Assembly (NCBI GenBank): GCA_900549105.1
Contig: URND01000017.1
Location: forward strand, 1-34,291
Length of the DNA: 34,291 bases
Source of the DNA: an uncultured Eubacteriales bacterium
GTDB taxonomy: Bacteria; Bacillota; Clostridia; Lachnospirales; Lachnospiraceae
Direction: 5' to 3'
The notes beneath the pieces are model-generated. The model saw only the letters and a program-made list of their open reading frames with translations, did not search any database and was not told the origin of the DNA. Positions 1 through 8,639 of this stretch are shown here, piece by piece (positions within the stretch are counted from its first letter, which is position 1; each line of letters starts with the position of its first letter). The translations under genes were made by a program, and so were the position numbers.

Positions 1-1
1 T

Positions 2-1084
2 GTCATTGTCCGTGATTTTGACGGGTATCCGATGGGCCGTGGTTTTATAAATAATGCGTCCAAAATCCGTGTCCGCATGATGACGCGGAATGTGGAACAG
101 GAGATTGATGAAGCGTTTTTGCGGATGCGGGTGAAAAATGCCTGGGAATATCGGAAAAAAGTCATTGATACGGAGAGCTGCCGGGTGATTTTTGGCGAGG
201 CGGATTTCCTTCCGGGGCTGGTTGTGGATAAATTTTCGGATGTACTTGTTGTTCAGTCGCTGGCCTTGGGAATTGATAAATATAAACTGCAGATTATTGA
301 TTTATTGAAAGAGGTTATGGCGGAGGACGGCATTTCGATTCGCGGCGTTTATGAGCGGAGCGATGCGAAGGTGCGCCAGCAGGAGGGCATGGAACGGGTG
401 AAAGGCTTCATCGGGGAAGCCTTTGACACGAAGGTGCCGATCACAGAAAACGGCGTCAAATATATTGTTGATGTGAAGGATGGTCAAAAAACGGGATTTT
501 TCCTGGATCAGAAGGAAAACCGGAAAGCTGTGGGAAGTTTAAGCCGTGGTTTTGAGGTGCTGGACTGCTTTACCCATACCGGCTCCTTTGCTTTAAACGC
601 AGCCCTTGGCGGGGCAGCCCATGTGACCGGCGTGGATGCATCCCAGTTGGCGGTGAATCAAGCCAGAGAGAACGCTGTTTTAAACGGGGTGGATTCCTTT
701 GCGGATTTTGTCTGCGCCGATGTTTTTGAATATTTGCCGGCTTTGGAAAAAGAAGGAAAAAAATTTGATTTGGTAGTTCTCGACCCTCCGGCCTTTACAA
801 AATCCAGAAATTCGATTAAAAATGCGGTCAAAGGTTACCGGGAAATTAATATCCGGGGATTAAAGCTGGTGAAGGACGGCGGCTATCTGGCAACCTGCTC
901 CTGCTCCCATTTTATGGATTATGAGCGGTTTACGGAAACAATTCAGCAGGCGGCCCGCAGCGCCCATAAGCGGCTGAGGCAGGTGGAGTTCCGCACTCAG
1001 GCGCCGGACCATCCGATTTTGTGGGCGGCGGACGAGTCTTATTATTTGAAGTTTTACATTTTTCAGGTGTGTGACGAAAAGTAG
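2..1084 (+). CDS. Class I SAM-dependent rRNA large-subunit methyltransferase, RlmI-like (5' end outside window)
   Basis: The frame is open from base 2 and runs through the ATG at 32 without a break, so the true start lies left of the window. About 360 residues are visible against roughly 390-400 for the family, so about 35 N-terminal residues, part of the PUA RNA-binding domain, are missing. The SAM-binding Rossmann part begins near LDCFTHTGSFALNAA, and the catalytic loop reads DPPAFTKS, followed by a CSCSHFM segment; both are typical of the RlmI/RlmK group that makes 5-methylcytosine in 23S rRNA. The exact target base cannot be told from sequence. folC follows after 11 bases, so this gene is probably first or near first in the long operon. 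Confidence 0.85.
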   Translation, partial: VIVRDFDGYPMGRGFINNASKIRVRMMTRNVEQEIDEAFLRMRVKNAWEYRKKVIDTESCRVIFGEADFLPGLVVDKFSDVLVVQSLALGIDKYKLQIIDLLKEVMAEDGISIRGVYERSDAKVRQQEGMERVKGFIGEAFDTKVPITENGVKYIVDVKDGQKTGFFLDQKENRKAVGSLSRGFEVLDCFTHTGSFALNAALGGAAHVTGVDASQLAVNQARENAVLNGVDSFADFVCADVFEYLPALEKEGKKFDLVVLDPPAFTKSRNSIKNAVKGYREINIRGLKLVKDGGYLATCSCSHFMDYERFTETIQQAARSAHKRLRQVEFRTQAPDHPILWAADESYYLKFYIFQVCDEK

Positions 1085-1095
1085 GTGGCGATAAA

Positions 1096-2376
1096 GTGAA
1101 TCAAATGACATATAGAGAAACGATGGATTGGATTCAGCAGATTGGAAAATCCGGAATTATCCTTGGATTGGATAGGATGGAGGAACTTTTGAACCGGCTT
1201 GGCCGGCCTGAGCAGGACTTAAAGATGATTCATGTGGCGGGGACGAACGGCAAAGGGTCCGTCTGCACATTTATTGCGGCTATTTTAGAGGCGGCAGGTT
1301 ATAAGGTTGGACGATATATTTCTCCAACCTTATATGATTATAGAGAACGGATTCAGATAAATGGCATTTATATCGAGCCGGAGGCTTTGTCTGAGGGTAT
1401 GAGTGAAATCCGGGAAATATGTGAGGCCATGGCAGCGGAGGGCATGGAAGCGCCGACGGTGTTTGAAGTGGAAACGGCTCTTGGATTTTGGTATTTTAAG
1501 AAAAACGGCTGTGATTTTGTTGTTCTTGAAACGGGGATGGGCGGTCGGCTGGATTCTACCAATGCGGCGGCTCATCCGATATTGTCGGTGATTACGTCTA
1601 TCTCGATGGACCATATGGCCCAGCTTGGAAATACGCTTTCCGAGATTGCCTTTGAAAAAGCGGGCATACTAAAGCCGGGGACACCGGCGGTTATCGGGCC
1701 CCAGAAGCCGGAAGCCATGGCGGTTCTTCTAGAACAGTGCCGTGAAAAGCACATTTCTCCTGAAGTAGGAGACTGGAATCGTCTGACAGTCAAAGAACGG
1801 CGGCTTTTTGAAGCCCGTCAGATTTTTGATTATAAACAGTATAAAAATTTGACCATTCATCTGGGCGGGACTTATCAGGTGGAAAATGCCTGCATTGCCA
1901 TCGAGGCCGTCGAAGCGCTGAAACTGGAAAATCCGATGCGGACGGCAATTATTCAGGGACTCTCCAGGGCTAAATGGCCGGGAAGATTTCAGTGTCTGTC
2001 CAGGGAACCGTTGATTTTTATTGACGGCGCCCACAATGCGGATGGAGCGGCGGCGTTAAGGGAGTCGGTTGAGGCCTATTTCCCGGAGCAGAGAAAAATT
2101 CTTATCATGGGAGTTTTTGCGGATAAAGACTATAGAGCTATTTTAGAGGAAATGCACAGCGTTTCCAAAACACTGATAAGTTTTACCCCTGAAAATATCC
2201 GCGGGCTTGACAGCGCCGAATTAAAAAATGCGGCTCAGCCTTATTTTGAGCAGGTTATCGACGCCGAGACAGCCGGGAATGCCCTTGATATCGCGAAAAA
2301 GCAGGCAAAATCGGGGGATGTCATAATAATTTTCGGTTCGTTATCAACTATTTCGACATTTTGTGATATACTGTGA
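1096..2376 (+). CDS. folC: Dihydrofolate synthase / folylpolyglutamate synthase
   Basis: FolC adds glutamate to dihydropteroate and extends the polyglutamate tail of folates, using ATP, in the cytosol. The Mur-ligase-type P-loop GTNGKGS is at residues 49-55 and the second conserved stretch ETGMGGRLDSTNA near residue 145; the C-terminal part has FIDGAHNADG, the conserved start of the ligase's C-terminal domain. Length 426 aa is normal. The start is GTG at 1096, seven bases behind AGGTGG (1083-1088); an in-frame ATG lies three codons in. It opens the folate block and is separated from folE by only 63 bases, so all five folate genes are probably co-transcribed. Confidence 0.95.
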   Translation: MNQMTYRETMDWIQQIGKSGIILGLDRMEELLNRLGRPEQDLKMIHVAGTNGKGSVCTFIAAILEAAGYKVGRYISPTLYDYRERIQINGIYIEPEALSEGMSEIREICEAMAAEGMEAPTVFEVETALGFWYFKKNGCDFVVLETGMGGRLDSTNAAAHPILSVITSISMDHMAQLGNTLSEIAFEKAGILKPGTPAVIGPQKPEAMAVLLEQCREKHISPEVGDWNRLTVKERRLFEARQIFDYKQYKNLTIHLGGTYQVENACIAIEAVEALKLENPMRTAIIQGLSRAKWPGRFQCLSREPLIFIDGAHNADGAAALRESVEAYFPEQRKILIMGVFADKDYRAILEEMHSVSKTLISFTPENIRGLDSAELKNAAQPYFEQVIDAETAGNALDIAKKQAKSGDVIIIFGSLSTISTFCDIL

Positions 2377-2416
2377 ACAGTTAGCGAGGTATTCTCAAGC
2401 TTACTGAGAACAGTTA
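2375..2416 (+). repeat. folC-folE spacer: direct repeat pair around a small hairpin
   Basis: GAACAGTTA occurs at 2375-2383 and again at 2408-2416, flanking a small stem TTCTCA/TGAGAA (2392-2397 with 2405-2410, loop of 7). There is no T-run directly after the stem, so it is not a convincing terminator. It could be a processing or translation-control element ahead of folE, or chance; no function can be assigned. Confidence 0.35.
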
Positions 2417-2439
2417 AAAATTATATAGCGGAGGCTGAC

Positions 2440-2997
2440 ATGATAGATGAGAAGAAAATCGAGGAAGGAATACGGCTGCTGCTGGAGGGCATCGGCGAGA
2501 ATTTGGAGCGTCCGGGGCTGATCGATACGCCGCGCCGTATTGCAAATATGTATAGAGAGATTTACGGCGGTTTGGATGAGGATGCGGCGGTGCATCTGGA
2601 AAAAACTTTTCCGGCGGTGAATAATGAACTGGTGCTGGAAAAAGACATCACCTTTTATTCAACCTGTGAGCATCATTTGCTTCCCTTTTACGGAAAAGCC
2701 CATATTGCCTATATCCCGGATAATAAGGTGGTGGGCCTGAGCAAACTGGCGCGGACAGTGGATGTGTTTGCCAGACGGCCTCAGATTCAGGAGCAGATGA
2801 CAGCGCAGATTGGAGATGCAATCATGGATTGCTTAAAACCGAAGGGCGTTATGGTTATTTTGCAGGCGGAGCATATGTGTATGACGATGCGGGGCATTAA
2901 AAAGCCCGGAAGTCAGACGATGACATATGTCTGCCGGGGAGCTTTTGCGAATGACAAGGCTCTTCAGCAGATGGTCTTTCACATGGTGCAGTCATGA
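2440..2997 (+). CDS. folE: GTP cyclohydrolase I, type IA
   Basis: FolE turns GTP into 7,8-dihydroneopterin triphosphate, the first step of folate (tetrahydropterin) synthesis. At 185 aa it has normal length. The zinc site is seen as TCEHHLLPF (Cys and His ligands) and the second cysteine in EHMCMTMRG; the substrate-binding VGLSKLAR and GSQTMT stretches are also present, so this is the zinc-dependent IA class rather than FolE2. ATG at 2440 sits behind GCGGAGG. The stop overlaps the start of the HD gene by ATGA, showing translational coupling. Confidence 0.97.
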   Translation: MIDEKKIEEGIRLLLEGIGENLERPGLIDTPRRIANMYREIYGGLDEDAAVHLEKTFPAVNNELVLEKDITFYSTCEHHLLPFYGKAHIAYIPDNKVVGLSKLARTVDVFARRPQIQEQMTAQIGDAIMDCLKPKGVMVILQAEHMCMTMRGIKKPGSQTMTYVCRGAFANDKALQQMVFHMVQS

Positions 2998-3515
2998 GTC
3001 TGACGGCAGGGTGGAATGAAATCCCGAAGAATATGGCCCGAATCCAGGAGATTCTGCGGCACGGAGAGTTTAAAAAGGCCATGGAGTGGATAGATGTTCT
3101 GGAGAAAGACCGGATATTCTGCGGCCATGGGATGGGCCATTTGCTGGATGTGGCCCGGATTGCCTGGATTGACAATCTGGAGCAGGAGGCGGGCTTTCGA
3201 AAAGATGTGGTCTATGCGGCGGGGCTTCTCCATGATGTGGGAAAATATCTTCAATATAAAGAAGGTATTCCGCATCATATTTCCAGCGAAAAGCTGGCGC
3301 GGCAGATTTTGGCGGATGCGGGGTTTGACGGGGATGAAAGTGCGATAATCTGTCAGGCAATTTTAAGTCACCGGGACAGGGCAGAGGCCTGGACAAGCCC
3401 TCTGGGGCGTATGATTTATCGGGCGGATAAAATATCCCGGCCATGTTATGCCTGCGCTGCGTCAGCGGAATGTAACTGGAGTGAAGAAAAAAGGACAGCA
3501 GGAGTGATTGCATGA
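2994..3515 (+). CDS. HD-domain phosphohydrolase of the folate operon
   Basis: A 173-residue HD-superfamily protein. Metal-binding motifs are GHGMGHLLDVAR (about residues 44-55), the HD pair in GLLHDVGKY and a later ILSHRDRA histidine. The C-terminal end has ADKISRPC followed by a Cys-x2-Cys-x5-Cys-x-Trp cluster, which could hold metal or be structural. HD proteins cleave phosphate esters or anhydrides. It overlaps folE upstream and folP downstream, each by ATGA, so it is made in step with both. The pathway step between them that has no gene here is removal of phosphates from dihydroneopterin triphosphate; that this protein does it is an inference from position and fold only. It could instead act on a nucleotide. 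Confidence 0.8.
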   Translation: MSLTAGWNEIPKNMARIQEILRHGEFKKAMEWIDVLEKDRIFCGHGMGHLLDVARIAWIDNLEQEAGFRKDVVYAAGLLHDVGKYLQYKEGIPHHISSEKLARQILADAGFDGDESAIICQAILSHRDRAEAWTSPLGRMIYRADKISRPCYACAASAECNWSEEKRTAGVIA

Positions 3516-4360
3516 AGGGAACAATGACAATTGGCGGAAAGGAATTTGAGAGGGCGGGACATACCTATATTATGGGTATTTTAAATGTGACGCCGGATTC
3601 ATTTTCCGATGGCGGAAAATATACAACTTTGGACAAAGCGCTGCGCCATGCGGAGCAGATGACAGCGGAGGGAGCGGACATCATCGATATCGGCGGCGAA
3701 TCCACCCGGCCGGGACATACTTTGATTTCCGATGAGGAAGAGAAGGAACGGGTGCTCCCGGTGATTGAAGCTGTAAAAAAACGATTTGATGTGCCGGTTT
3801 CGGTGGACACTTATAAATCCGGCGTGGCGGAGGAAGCCGTTAAAGCCGGAGCAGATTTAATTAATGATATCTGGGGCCTGAAATACGATGAAAAACTTGC
3901 GAAGGTGATTGCCGGAGCAAAAGTGCCGTGCTGTCTGATGCACAATCGGCAGACCGCGGATTATAAGCATTTTATGACGGATTGCCTGAATGATTTGAAA
4001 GAGACTCTTGCCATCGCGGAGGCCGCCGGTATTGGAGAACATCAGATTATTTTGGACCCGGGTATCGGATTTGGAAAGACCTATGAGCATAATCTGATAG
4101 TCATGAAGCATCTGGAAGCATTTCGGGAATTGGGATATCCGGTGCTTTTGGGAACCTCCAGAAAATCCATGATTGGGCTGACGCTGGATTTGCCGGCTGC
4201 TCAGAGAGTGGAGGGGACGCTGGCGACAACGGTTATGGGCGTTATGGCCGGAATGAGTTTTGTCCGTGTCCATGATGTGGAAGCCAATCGGCGGGCGATA
4301 CAAATGGCCGAGGCGATTTTGAAAGTGCAGGAGGAATCAATTTGGGACACATTGGGATAA
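3512..4360 (+). CDS. folP: Dihydropteroate synthase
   Basis: FolP joins p-aminobenzoate to hydroxymethyl-dihydropterin diphosphate; it is the sulfonamide target. The TIM-barrel signatures are clear: GILNVTPDSFSDGG near the N-terminus (diphosphate and metal binding), IDIGGESTRPG (about residue 60), DPGIGFGKT, and GTSRKSMIG. Length 282 aa is normal. The start ATG at 3512 overlaps the preceding HD gene, and the 3' end overlaps the folB-folK start by 19 bases. The SNDSFSDGG and TRPG loops, where resistance changes usually arise, look unmodified. Confidence 0.97.
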   Translation: MKGTMTIGGKEFERAGHTYIMGILNVTPDSFSDGGKYTTLDKALRHAEQMTAEGADIIDIGGESTRPGHTLISDEEEKERVLPVIEAVKKRFDVPVSVDTYKSGVAEEAVKAGADLINDIWGLKYDEKLAKVIAGAKVPCCLMHNRQTADYKHFMTDCLNDLKETLAIAEAAGIGEHQIILDPGIGFGKTYEHNLIVMKHLEAFRELGYPVLLGTSRKSMIGLTLDLPAAQRVEGTLATTVMGVMAGMSFVRVHDVEANRRAIQMAEAILKVQEESIWDTLG

Positions 4361-5178
4361 GAGATTTGGAAGTGTTTGCCCATCATGGCGTTTATCCTGA
4401 AGAGACAGAAAAGGGGCAGATGTTTTATGTGTCGGCAGATTTATATCTGGACACATGGGAGGCAGAGCACAGGGATGATTTGGAATCTTCCGTAAATTAC
4501 GGCACTGTCTGTGAATATATCAAAGAAGTGATGACACGGCAGAATTATAAGCTGATCGAGCGGGCCGCCGGGGAAATTTGCGAAGGTTTAATGATAAATT
4601 TTCCGAAACTTCACAAAGCTTGTGTAAAGTTATATAAGCCGGAAGCTCCGATACCGATTCCCTTCGGAACAGTGTATGTCGAAGCCTGTCGTGAATGGCG
4701 TGAAGTTTATATCGGAATCGGCAGCAATATGGGAGATAAAGAAAAAAATATCCAATCTGCCATTGATTTATTAGCGCAGACAGAGGGAATTCGGGTGGAA
4801 AAAGTTTCTGCTTTGATTCAAACCGAGCCCTATGGATATACGGAGCAGGAGGATTTTTTGAACGGCTGTCTGAAACTGCAGACATGGCTGCCGCCGGAGG
4901 AATTGCTGAAGCGCACCCAGGAGATTGAAAAGCTTCTGCACCGGGAGAGGAAAATTCACTGGGGGCCGCGAACCATTGATCTGGATATTCTTTTGTACGG
5001 GGAAGAAGTGATACACACCGAAGATTTGTGTGTGCCCCACCCGGATATGATAAATCGCCGTTTTGTGCTGGAACCGCTGGATGAGATTGGCGGTTGGGTC
5101 TGGCACCCGGTGGAAAAAAAGACGATTCACCAATTAAAAGAAGTATTGAATAAGAAGGAGGCAATGAGTCATGATTGA
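4342..5178 (+). CDS. folBK: Bifunctional dihydroneopterin aldolase / HPPK
   Basis: A fused enzyme for two consecutive steps. Residues 1 to about 120 are FolB, dihydroneopterin aldolase, with DLEVFAHHGVYPEE at the start and the catalytic lysine in KLYKPEAPIP. From about residue 125 to 278 is FolK, hydroxymethyldihydropterin pyrophosphokinase, with VYIGIGSNMGDKE, the RTIDLDILLYG metal-binding aspartates and VPHPDMINRRFVLEPL. The start is TTG at 4342, seven bases behind AGGAGG (4329-4334), inside the end of folP. The stop overlaps the next gene by 8 bases. Confidence 0.93.
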   Translation: MGHIGIRDLEVFAHHGVYPEETEKGQMFYVSADLYLDTWEAEHRDDLESSVNYGTVCEYIKEVMTRQNYKLIERAAGEICEGLMINFPKLHKACVKLYKPEAPIPIPFGTVYVEACREWREVYIGIGSNMGDKEKNIQSAIDLLAQTEGIRVEKVSALIQTEPYGYTEQEDFLNGCLKLQTWLPPEELLKRTQEIEKLLHRERKIHWGPRTIDLDILLYGEEVIHTEDLCVPHPDMINRRFVLEPLDEIGGWVWHPVEKKTIHQLKEVLNKKEAMSHD

Positions 5179-6172
5179 TCTGCATGTACATTTGGCCGGG
5201 TCCTTAAAACCGGCGACAATTATTGAATATGCTAAGGAGAGAAATGTTCCTTTGCCAACTTACAATGCTTCAGAGCTTGAAAGTTATCTGGAGGCGCCGG
5301 ACCACTGTGCGGATACGGCGGAGTTTTATGAACTGTGCGATATGACGGACTGGGTTCTGCAGGATCGCCGCGCCATTCGCCGCGCCATGTCGGAAATGGT
5401 TAAGGAATTAGATGCTCAGGGGGTTATGTATGCGGAAATCCGTTTTTCGCCCTCCGAATGTACTCTGGGCGGACTGCGCCAGGGGGATGCGGTAACGGCC
5501 GCCCTGGAAGGACTGGCCCGGGGAATGCAGGAAAGCCGCCGGATTCGCGCCAATTTGGTGCTTTGCATTATACCGAAAATGGATGAGCATGAATCTTTCG
5601 AAACTCTTGTGGAAGCGAAAAAGCATCTCCGCAAAGGCGTCTGCGGATTGGACCTTCTGCTGGATGAAAAGCTTTATGAGACGGATGTTTTCGACTGGCT
5701 TTTTGCGCTGATTAAGGAAGAGCATATTCCATTTACGGTTCATGCGGGCCAATATAATACGGACAGTATGCGCAAGGCGATTCGTTATGGAGCCCAGAGA
5801 ATCAGCCAGGGCTTACATATTCTGGATGATGACGACCTTTTGCAGGAGATTATAAACCGGAAAGTTGTTGTTGAGTGTTGTCCGGCCAGCAATCTGAAAC
5901 TGGGCTCCGTGGAAAATTACAGCCATCATCCGATTCGAAAGCTATTTGACCGGGGTGTTCCGGTGTGCGTTTGCACGGACCGCCTGAGAGTATCCGGGAT
6001 TACGCTGGCCGAGGAATACCGGAAGCTTGAGCGGTATCTTGGCTTTACGCCATATGAAATTTATCAGATGAATCAAAATGCGGTAAACGGCGCCTTTCTT
6101 TCACAAATGGAGAAGGACCGCCTGAGATTTGATTTATATGAGGCCAACAAGGCAATCGTGGACAAGGAGTAG
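5171..6172 (+). CDS. Adenosine-deaminase-like metallohydrolase with altered active site
   Basis: A 333-residue TIM-barrel protein of the adenosine/AMP deaminase family. The zinc ligands are kept: HxH at residues 5 and 7, His191 (in VHAG) and Asp270 (in CTD). The residues that carry out deamination are not: VHAGE reads VHAGQ (Gln194), the GHG histidine is Gln213 in RISQG, the second Asp of TDD is Arg271, the HLDG aspartate is Ala9, and the DLAGDE loop reads DLLLDE. It therefore probably binds a metal and perhaps a purine- or pterin-like ligand but should not work as a normal adenosine deaminase. It overlaps folB-folK by 8 bases behind AAGGAGG and lies 6 bases before pheA. Its true role is unknown. 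Confidence 0.8.
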   Translation: MIDLHVHLAGSLKPATIIEYAKERNVPLPTYNASELESYLEAPDHCADTAEFYELCDMTDWVLQDRRAIRRAMSEMVKELDAQGVMYAEIRFSPSECTLGGLRQGDAVTAALEGLARGMQESRRIRANLVLCIIPKMDEHESFETLVEAKKHLRKGVCGLDLLLDEKLYETDVFDWLFALIKEEHIPFTVHAGQYNTDSMRKAIRYGAQRISQGLHILDDDDLLQEIINRKVVVECCPASNLKLGSVENYSHHPIRKLFDRGVPVCVCTDRLRVSGITLAEEYRKLERYLGFTPYEIYQMNQNAVNGAFLSQMEKDRLRFDLYEANKAIVDKE

Positions 6173-6178
6173 GAGACA

Positions 6179-7327
6179 ATGGAAGACTTAATAAAATTAC
6201 GAGATGAGATTGACACGATTGATGACCAGATTGTCAGTCTTTTTGAACAGCGCATGGCGGTGGCGGAAAGGGTTGCCGCTTTCAAGCGGGGCGTTGGAAA
6301 GCCTGTTCTCGATAAGGAGCGGGAGAAAAGTAAAATACAAAAGGTGACAGAGAAGACATCAAATGCCTTTAACCGTCAGGCTGTGGAATCCCTTTTCGGG
6401 CAGATTATGGCTGTCAGCCGTATGCTTCAGTATCAGCGTCTGGCCAGCGAGCGGAGCGATCTGGAAGGTTTCCGGGTGGGGGATATGGTGACGACGCCGG
6501 AGACAAGGGTGGTCTACACCGGTGTTCCGGGGGCCTATGCGGAGGCGGCGATGGACGGCTACTTCGGCGCAGAAATCAGCGGCTTTAATGTGGAAACCTT
6601 TGGGGACGCCATGGAGGCGGTGCACAGCGGAAAGGCCGAGTACGGAGTTCTGCCCATCGAAAATTCTTCCACAGGCAGTGTAAATGATGTCTATGACTTG
6701 TTATCCGCCTATGATAATCATATCGTGGGTGAAACAATGATAAAAATCGAACATGCCCTTCTGGGACTTCCGGGAAGCCGGATGGAAGACATCCGCACCG
6801 TTTATTCCCATCCCCAGGGGCTGATGCAGTGCAGCCGTTTCCTTGATGGACGCAGAGAGTGGCAGCAGGTCAGCCTCCAGAATACGGCGGCGTCGGCCAA
6901 AAGGGTGTTGGATGACGGCGATATGACCCAGGCGGCCATTGCCAGCAAACAGGCGGCCAGAAATTTTGGGCTGACGGTGCTGAAAGAGAAATTAAATGAT
7001 TTGGACAATAATTTCACTCGATTTGTCATTATAAGCCATGAAAAAGTATTTCAGGAAAAAGCAGACAAAATCAGCGTTTGTTTTGAAGTGCCTCATGAGA
7101 GCGGTACGCTGTACAATATTCTCGGCCATTTTATTTTTAATGGCTTGAATATGACGCGGATTGAATCCCGCCCGATTCAGGGAAAACCGTGGCAGTACCG
7201 TTTCTTCGTTGATTTTAACGGAAATCTGAGGGAACAGGCCGTGAGAAATGCGCTTCACGGTATTCAGTCGGAAACAGAGGGATTCCGTATTCTTGGAAAC
7301 TATATAGGAGTGGAGCAGGGACAATGA
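6179..7327 (+). CDS. pheA: Bifunctional chorismate mutase / prephenate dehydratase
   Basis: The P-protein converts chorismate to prephenate and then to phenylpyruvate for phenylalanine synthesis. Three domains are visible: chorismate mutase (about 1-85, LRDEIDTIDDQIVSLFEQR with the typical Arg and Lys), prephenate dehydratase (about 110-285, VLPIENSSTGSVNDV and the catalytic TRF triad at 280-282), and an ACT domain (about 297-375) with ESRP at 329-332, the phenylalanine feedback site. The length, 382 aa, is normal. It starts at ATG 6179 behind GGAG and overlaps the next gene by ATGA. No leader peptide or T-box precedes it, so control is probably by ACT feedback and operon transcription. Confidence 0.95.
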   Translation: MEDLIKLRDEIDTIDDQIVSLFEQRMAVAERVAAFKRGVGKPVLDKEREKSKIQKVTEKTSNAFNRQAVESLFGQIMAVSRMLQYQRLASERSDLEGFRVGDMVTTPETRVVYTGVPGAYAEAAMDGYFGAEISGFNVETFGDAMEAVHSGKAEYGVLPIENSSTGSVNDVYDLLSAYDNHIVGETMIKIEHALLGLPGSRMEDIRTVYSHPQGLMQCSRFLDGRREWQQVSLQNTAASAKRVLDDGDMTQAAIASKQAARNFGLTVLKEKLNDLDNNFTRFVIISHEKVFQEKADKISVCFEVPHESGTLYNILGHFIFNGLNMTRIESRPIQGKPWQYRFFVDFNGNLREQAVRNALHGIQSETEGFRILGNYIGVEQGQ

Positions 7328-8619
7328 AAATCAGAGTACATGAGTTAATTTTATACCGTAATTTTGCGGAAAGGATTTTTTATGATATGGCCGATGTGGC
7401 AAACAATTATTCCAGCGAGGATTGTGACAGAGAGGTATTGGTTGACAAGCTGTATCAGTGCATCAACGAAATTGTCACCATTGCCAGGGACCACGGTTTC
7501 AACGGCAATCTCTGGCATGGGTATCTCACCTATCTTCTGACAACCAATGAGAATGCTTTCAGCATGTCCTGCGAAAAGAAAGGAGCCCTTGAAGGCAGTA
7601 TTAATGAGCTGGCGCTGCATGATCTGCGCATTTTTAAGGAAGCCTATGATGTGGAGTGGGATGACATAGAAAAGACGCTTGGCGTGCATTTTATCAGTAT
7701 GATCCGTGCATTTCACAGCCCGGACAATATGGGAATTATCTACAGTCAGAGTCTGAGAGAGCGGATTGAGGAGTTGAATGGCCAACTGGCAGCAGCCGAA
7801 GATATCCATCGGATGTATGATGTGCTGACGGATTTTTATAAGGATTACGGCGTGGGAAAATTCGGACTTCACCGGGCATTTAAAATTATCAGCGATGGCC
7901 AGGAGCCGGAGATTGCACCGATTACCCGGACAGAAAAGGTGGTTCTTTCAGATATTGTCGGCTATGAGCTTCAGAAGAAAAAGCTGAGAGATAACACGGA
8001 GGCTTTTATCCAGGGAAAGAAGGCGAATAACGTCCTGCTTTACGGCGACAGCGGTACGGGAAAATCGACAAGTATTAAAGCGATTTTAAATGAATATTAT
8101 AAAGACGGACTCCGCATGATTGAAATATATAAACATCAGTTTAAAGATATTTCAAATGTTATTGCCCAGATTAAAAACCGAAACTACAAATATATTCTGT
8201 ATATGGACGATTTGTCCTTTGAAGAATTTGAGATTGAATACAAATATTTAAAAGCGATTATTGAAGGCGGGTTGGAGACGAAGCCGGATAATGTGGTTAT
8301 TTATGCCACATCAAACCGGAGACATCTCATCCGTGAAACCTGGGGTGACAGAAAGCAGGCGCCGGATGATGTGCACGGCAATGATTCCATGCAGGAAAAA
8401 CTGTCGCTGGCCAGCCGTTTTGGCGAATCCATTTACTATGGCAAGCCGAATCAGAAAGAATATCTGGAGATTGCCAGAGAACTGGCGAAACGATATGGTA
8501 TAACTATGAGTGAAACAGAGATTGAGCAGGAAGCTGTCAAATGGGAGCTTGGCCATGGCGGCCGTTCCGGGCGGACAGCACAGCAGTTTATCAATCATCT
8601 GATTGGAATTGCGGAATAA
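7324..8619 (+). CDS. DUF815-family P-loop ATPase (AAA-like)
   Basis: A 431-residue ATPase. The first 200 residues are largely helical with no motif I recognise. The ATPase module follows: Walker A GDSGTGKS at 241-248, Walker B ILYMDD at 291-296, and a sensor-like YATSNRRHLI near 330. This order and the VLSDIVGYELQKKKL lead-in match the COG2607/DUF815 group, whose cell function is poorly known. It is translationally coupled to pheA (ATGA) and is followed after 20 bases by the Ppx-like gene. Placement beside ppx and ppk1 hints at a role in stress or energy state, but this is guesswork. Confidence 0.85.
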   Translation: MKIRVHELILYRNFAERIFYDMADVANNYSSEDCDREVLVDKLYQCINEIVTIARDHGFNGNLWHGYLTYLLTTNENAFSMSCEKKGALEGSINELALHDLRIFKEAYDVEWDDIEKTLGVHFISMIRAFHSPDNMGIIYSQSLRERIEELNGQLAAAEDIHRMYDVLTDFYKDYGVGKFGLHRAFKIISDGQEPEIAPITRTEKVVLSDIVGYELQKKKLRDNTEAFIQGKKANNVLLYGDSGTGKSTSIKAILNEYYKDGLRMIEIYKHQFKDISNVIAQIKNRNYKYILYMDDLSFEEFEIEYKYLKAIIEGGLETKPDNVVIYATSNRRHLIRETWGDRKQAPDDVHGNDSMQEKLSLASRFGESIYYGKPNQKEYLEIARELAKRYGITMSETEIEQEAVKWELGHGGRSGRTAQQFINHLIGIAE

Positions 8620-8639
8620 GCAGGAGGGAGGCAGAACGG

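Noticed and set aside
4520..5191. A 223-codon open frame antisense to folB-folK
   Set aside because: Low-complexity, proline/serine-rich product with no ribosome site; the forward strand holds unmistakable FolB and FolK.
8541..8639. Extra N-terminal part of the Ppx-like protein
   Set aside because: It overlaps the DUF815 gene and has no ribosome site, while ATG 8640 does.
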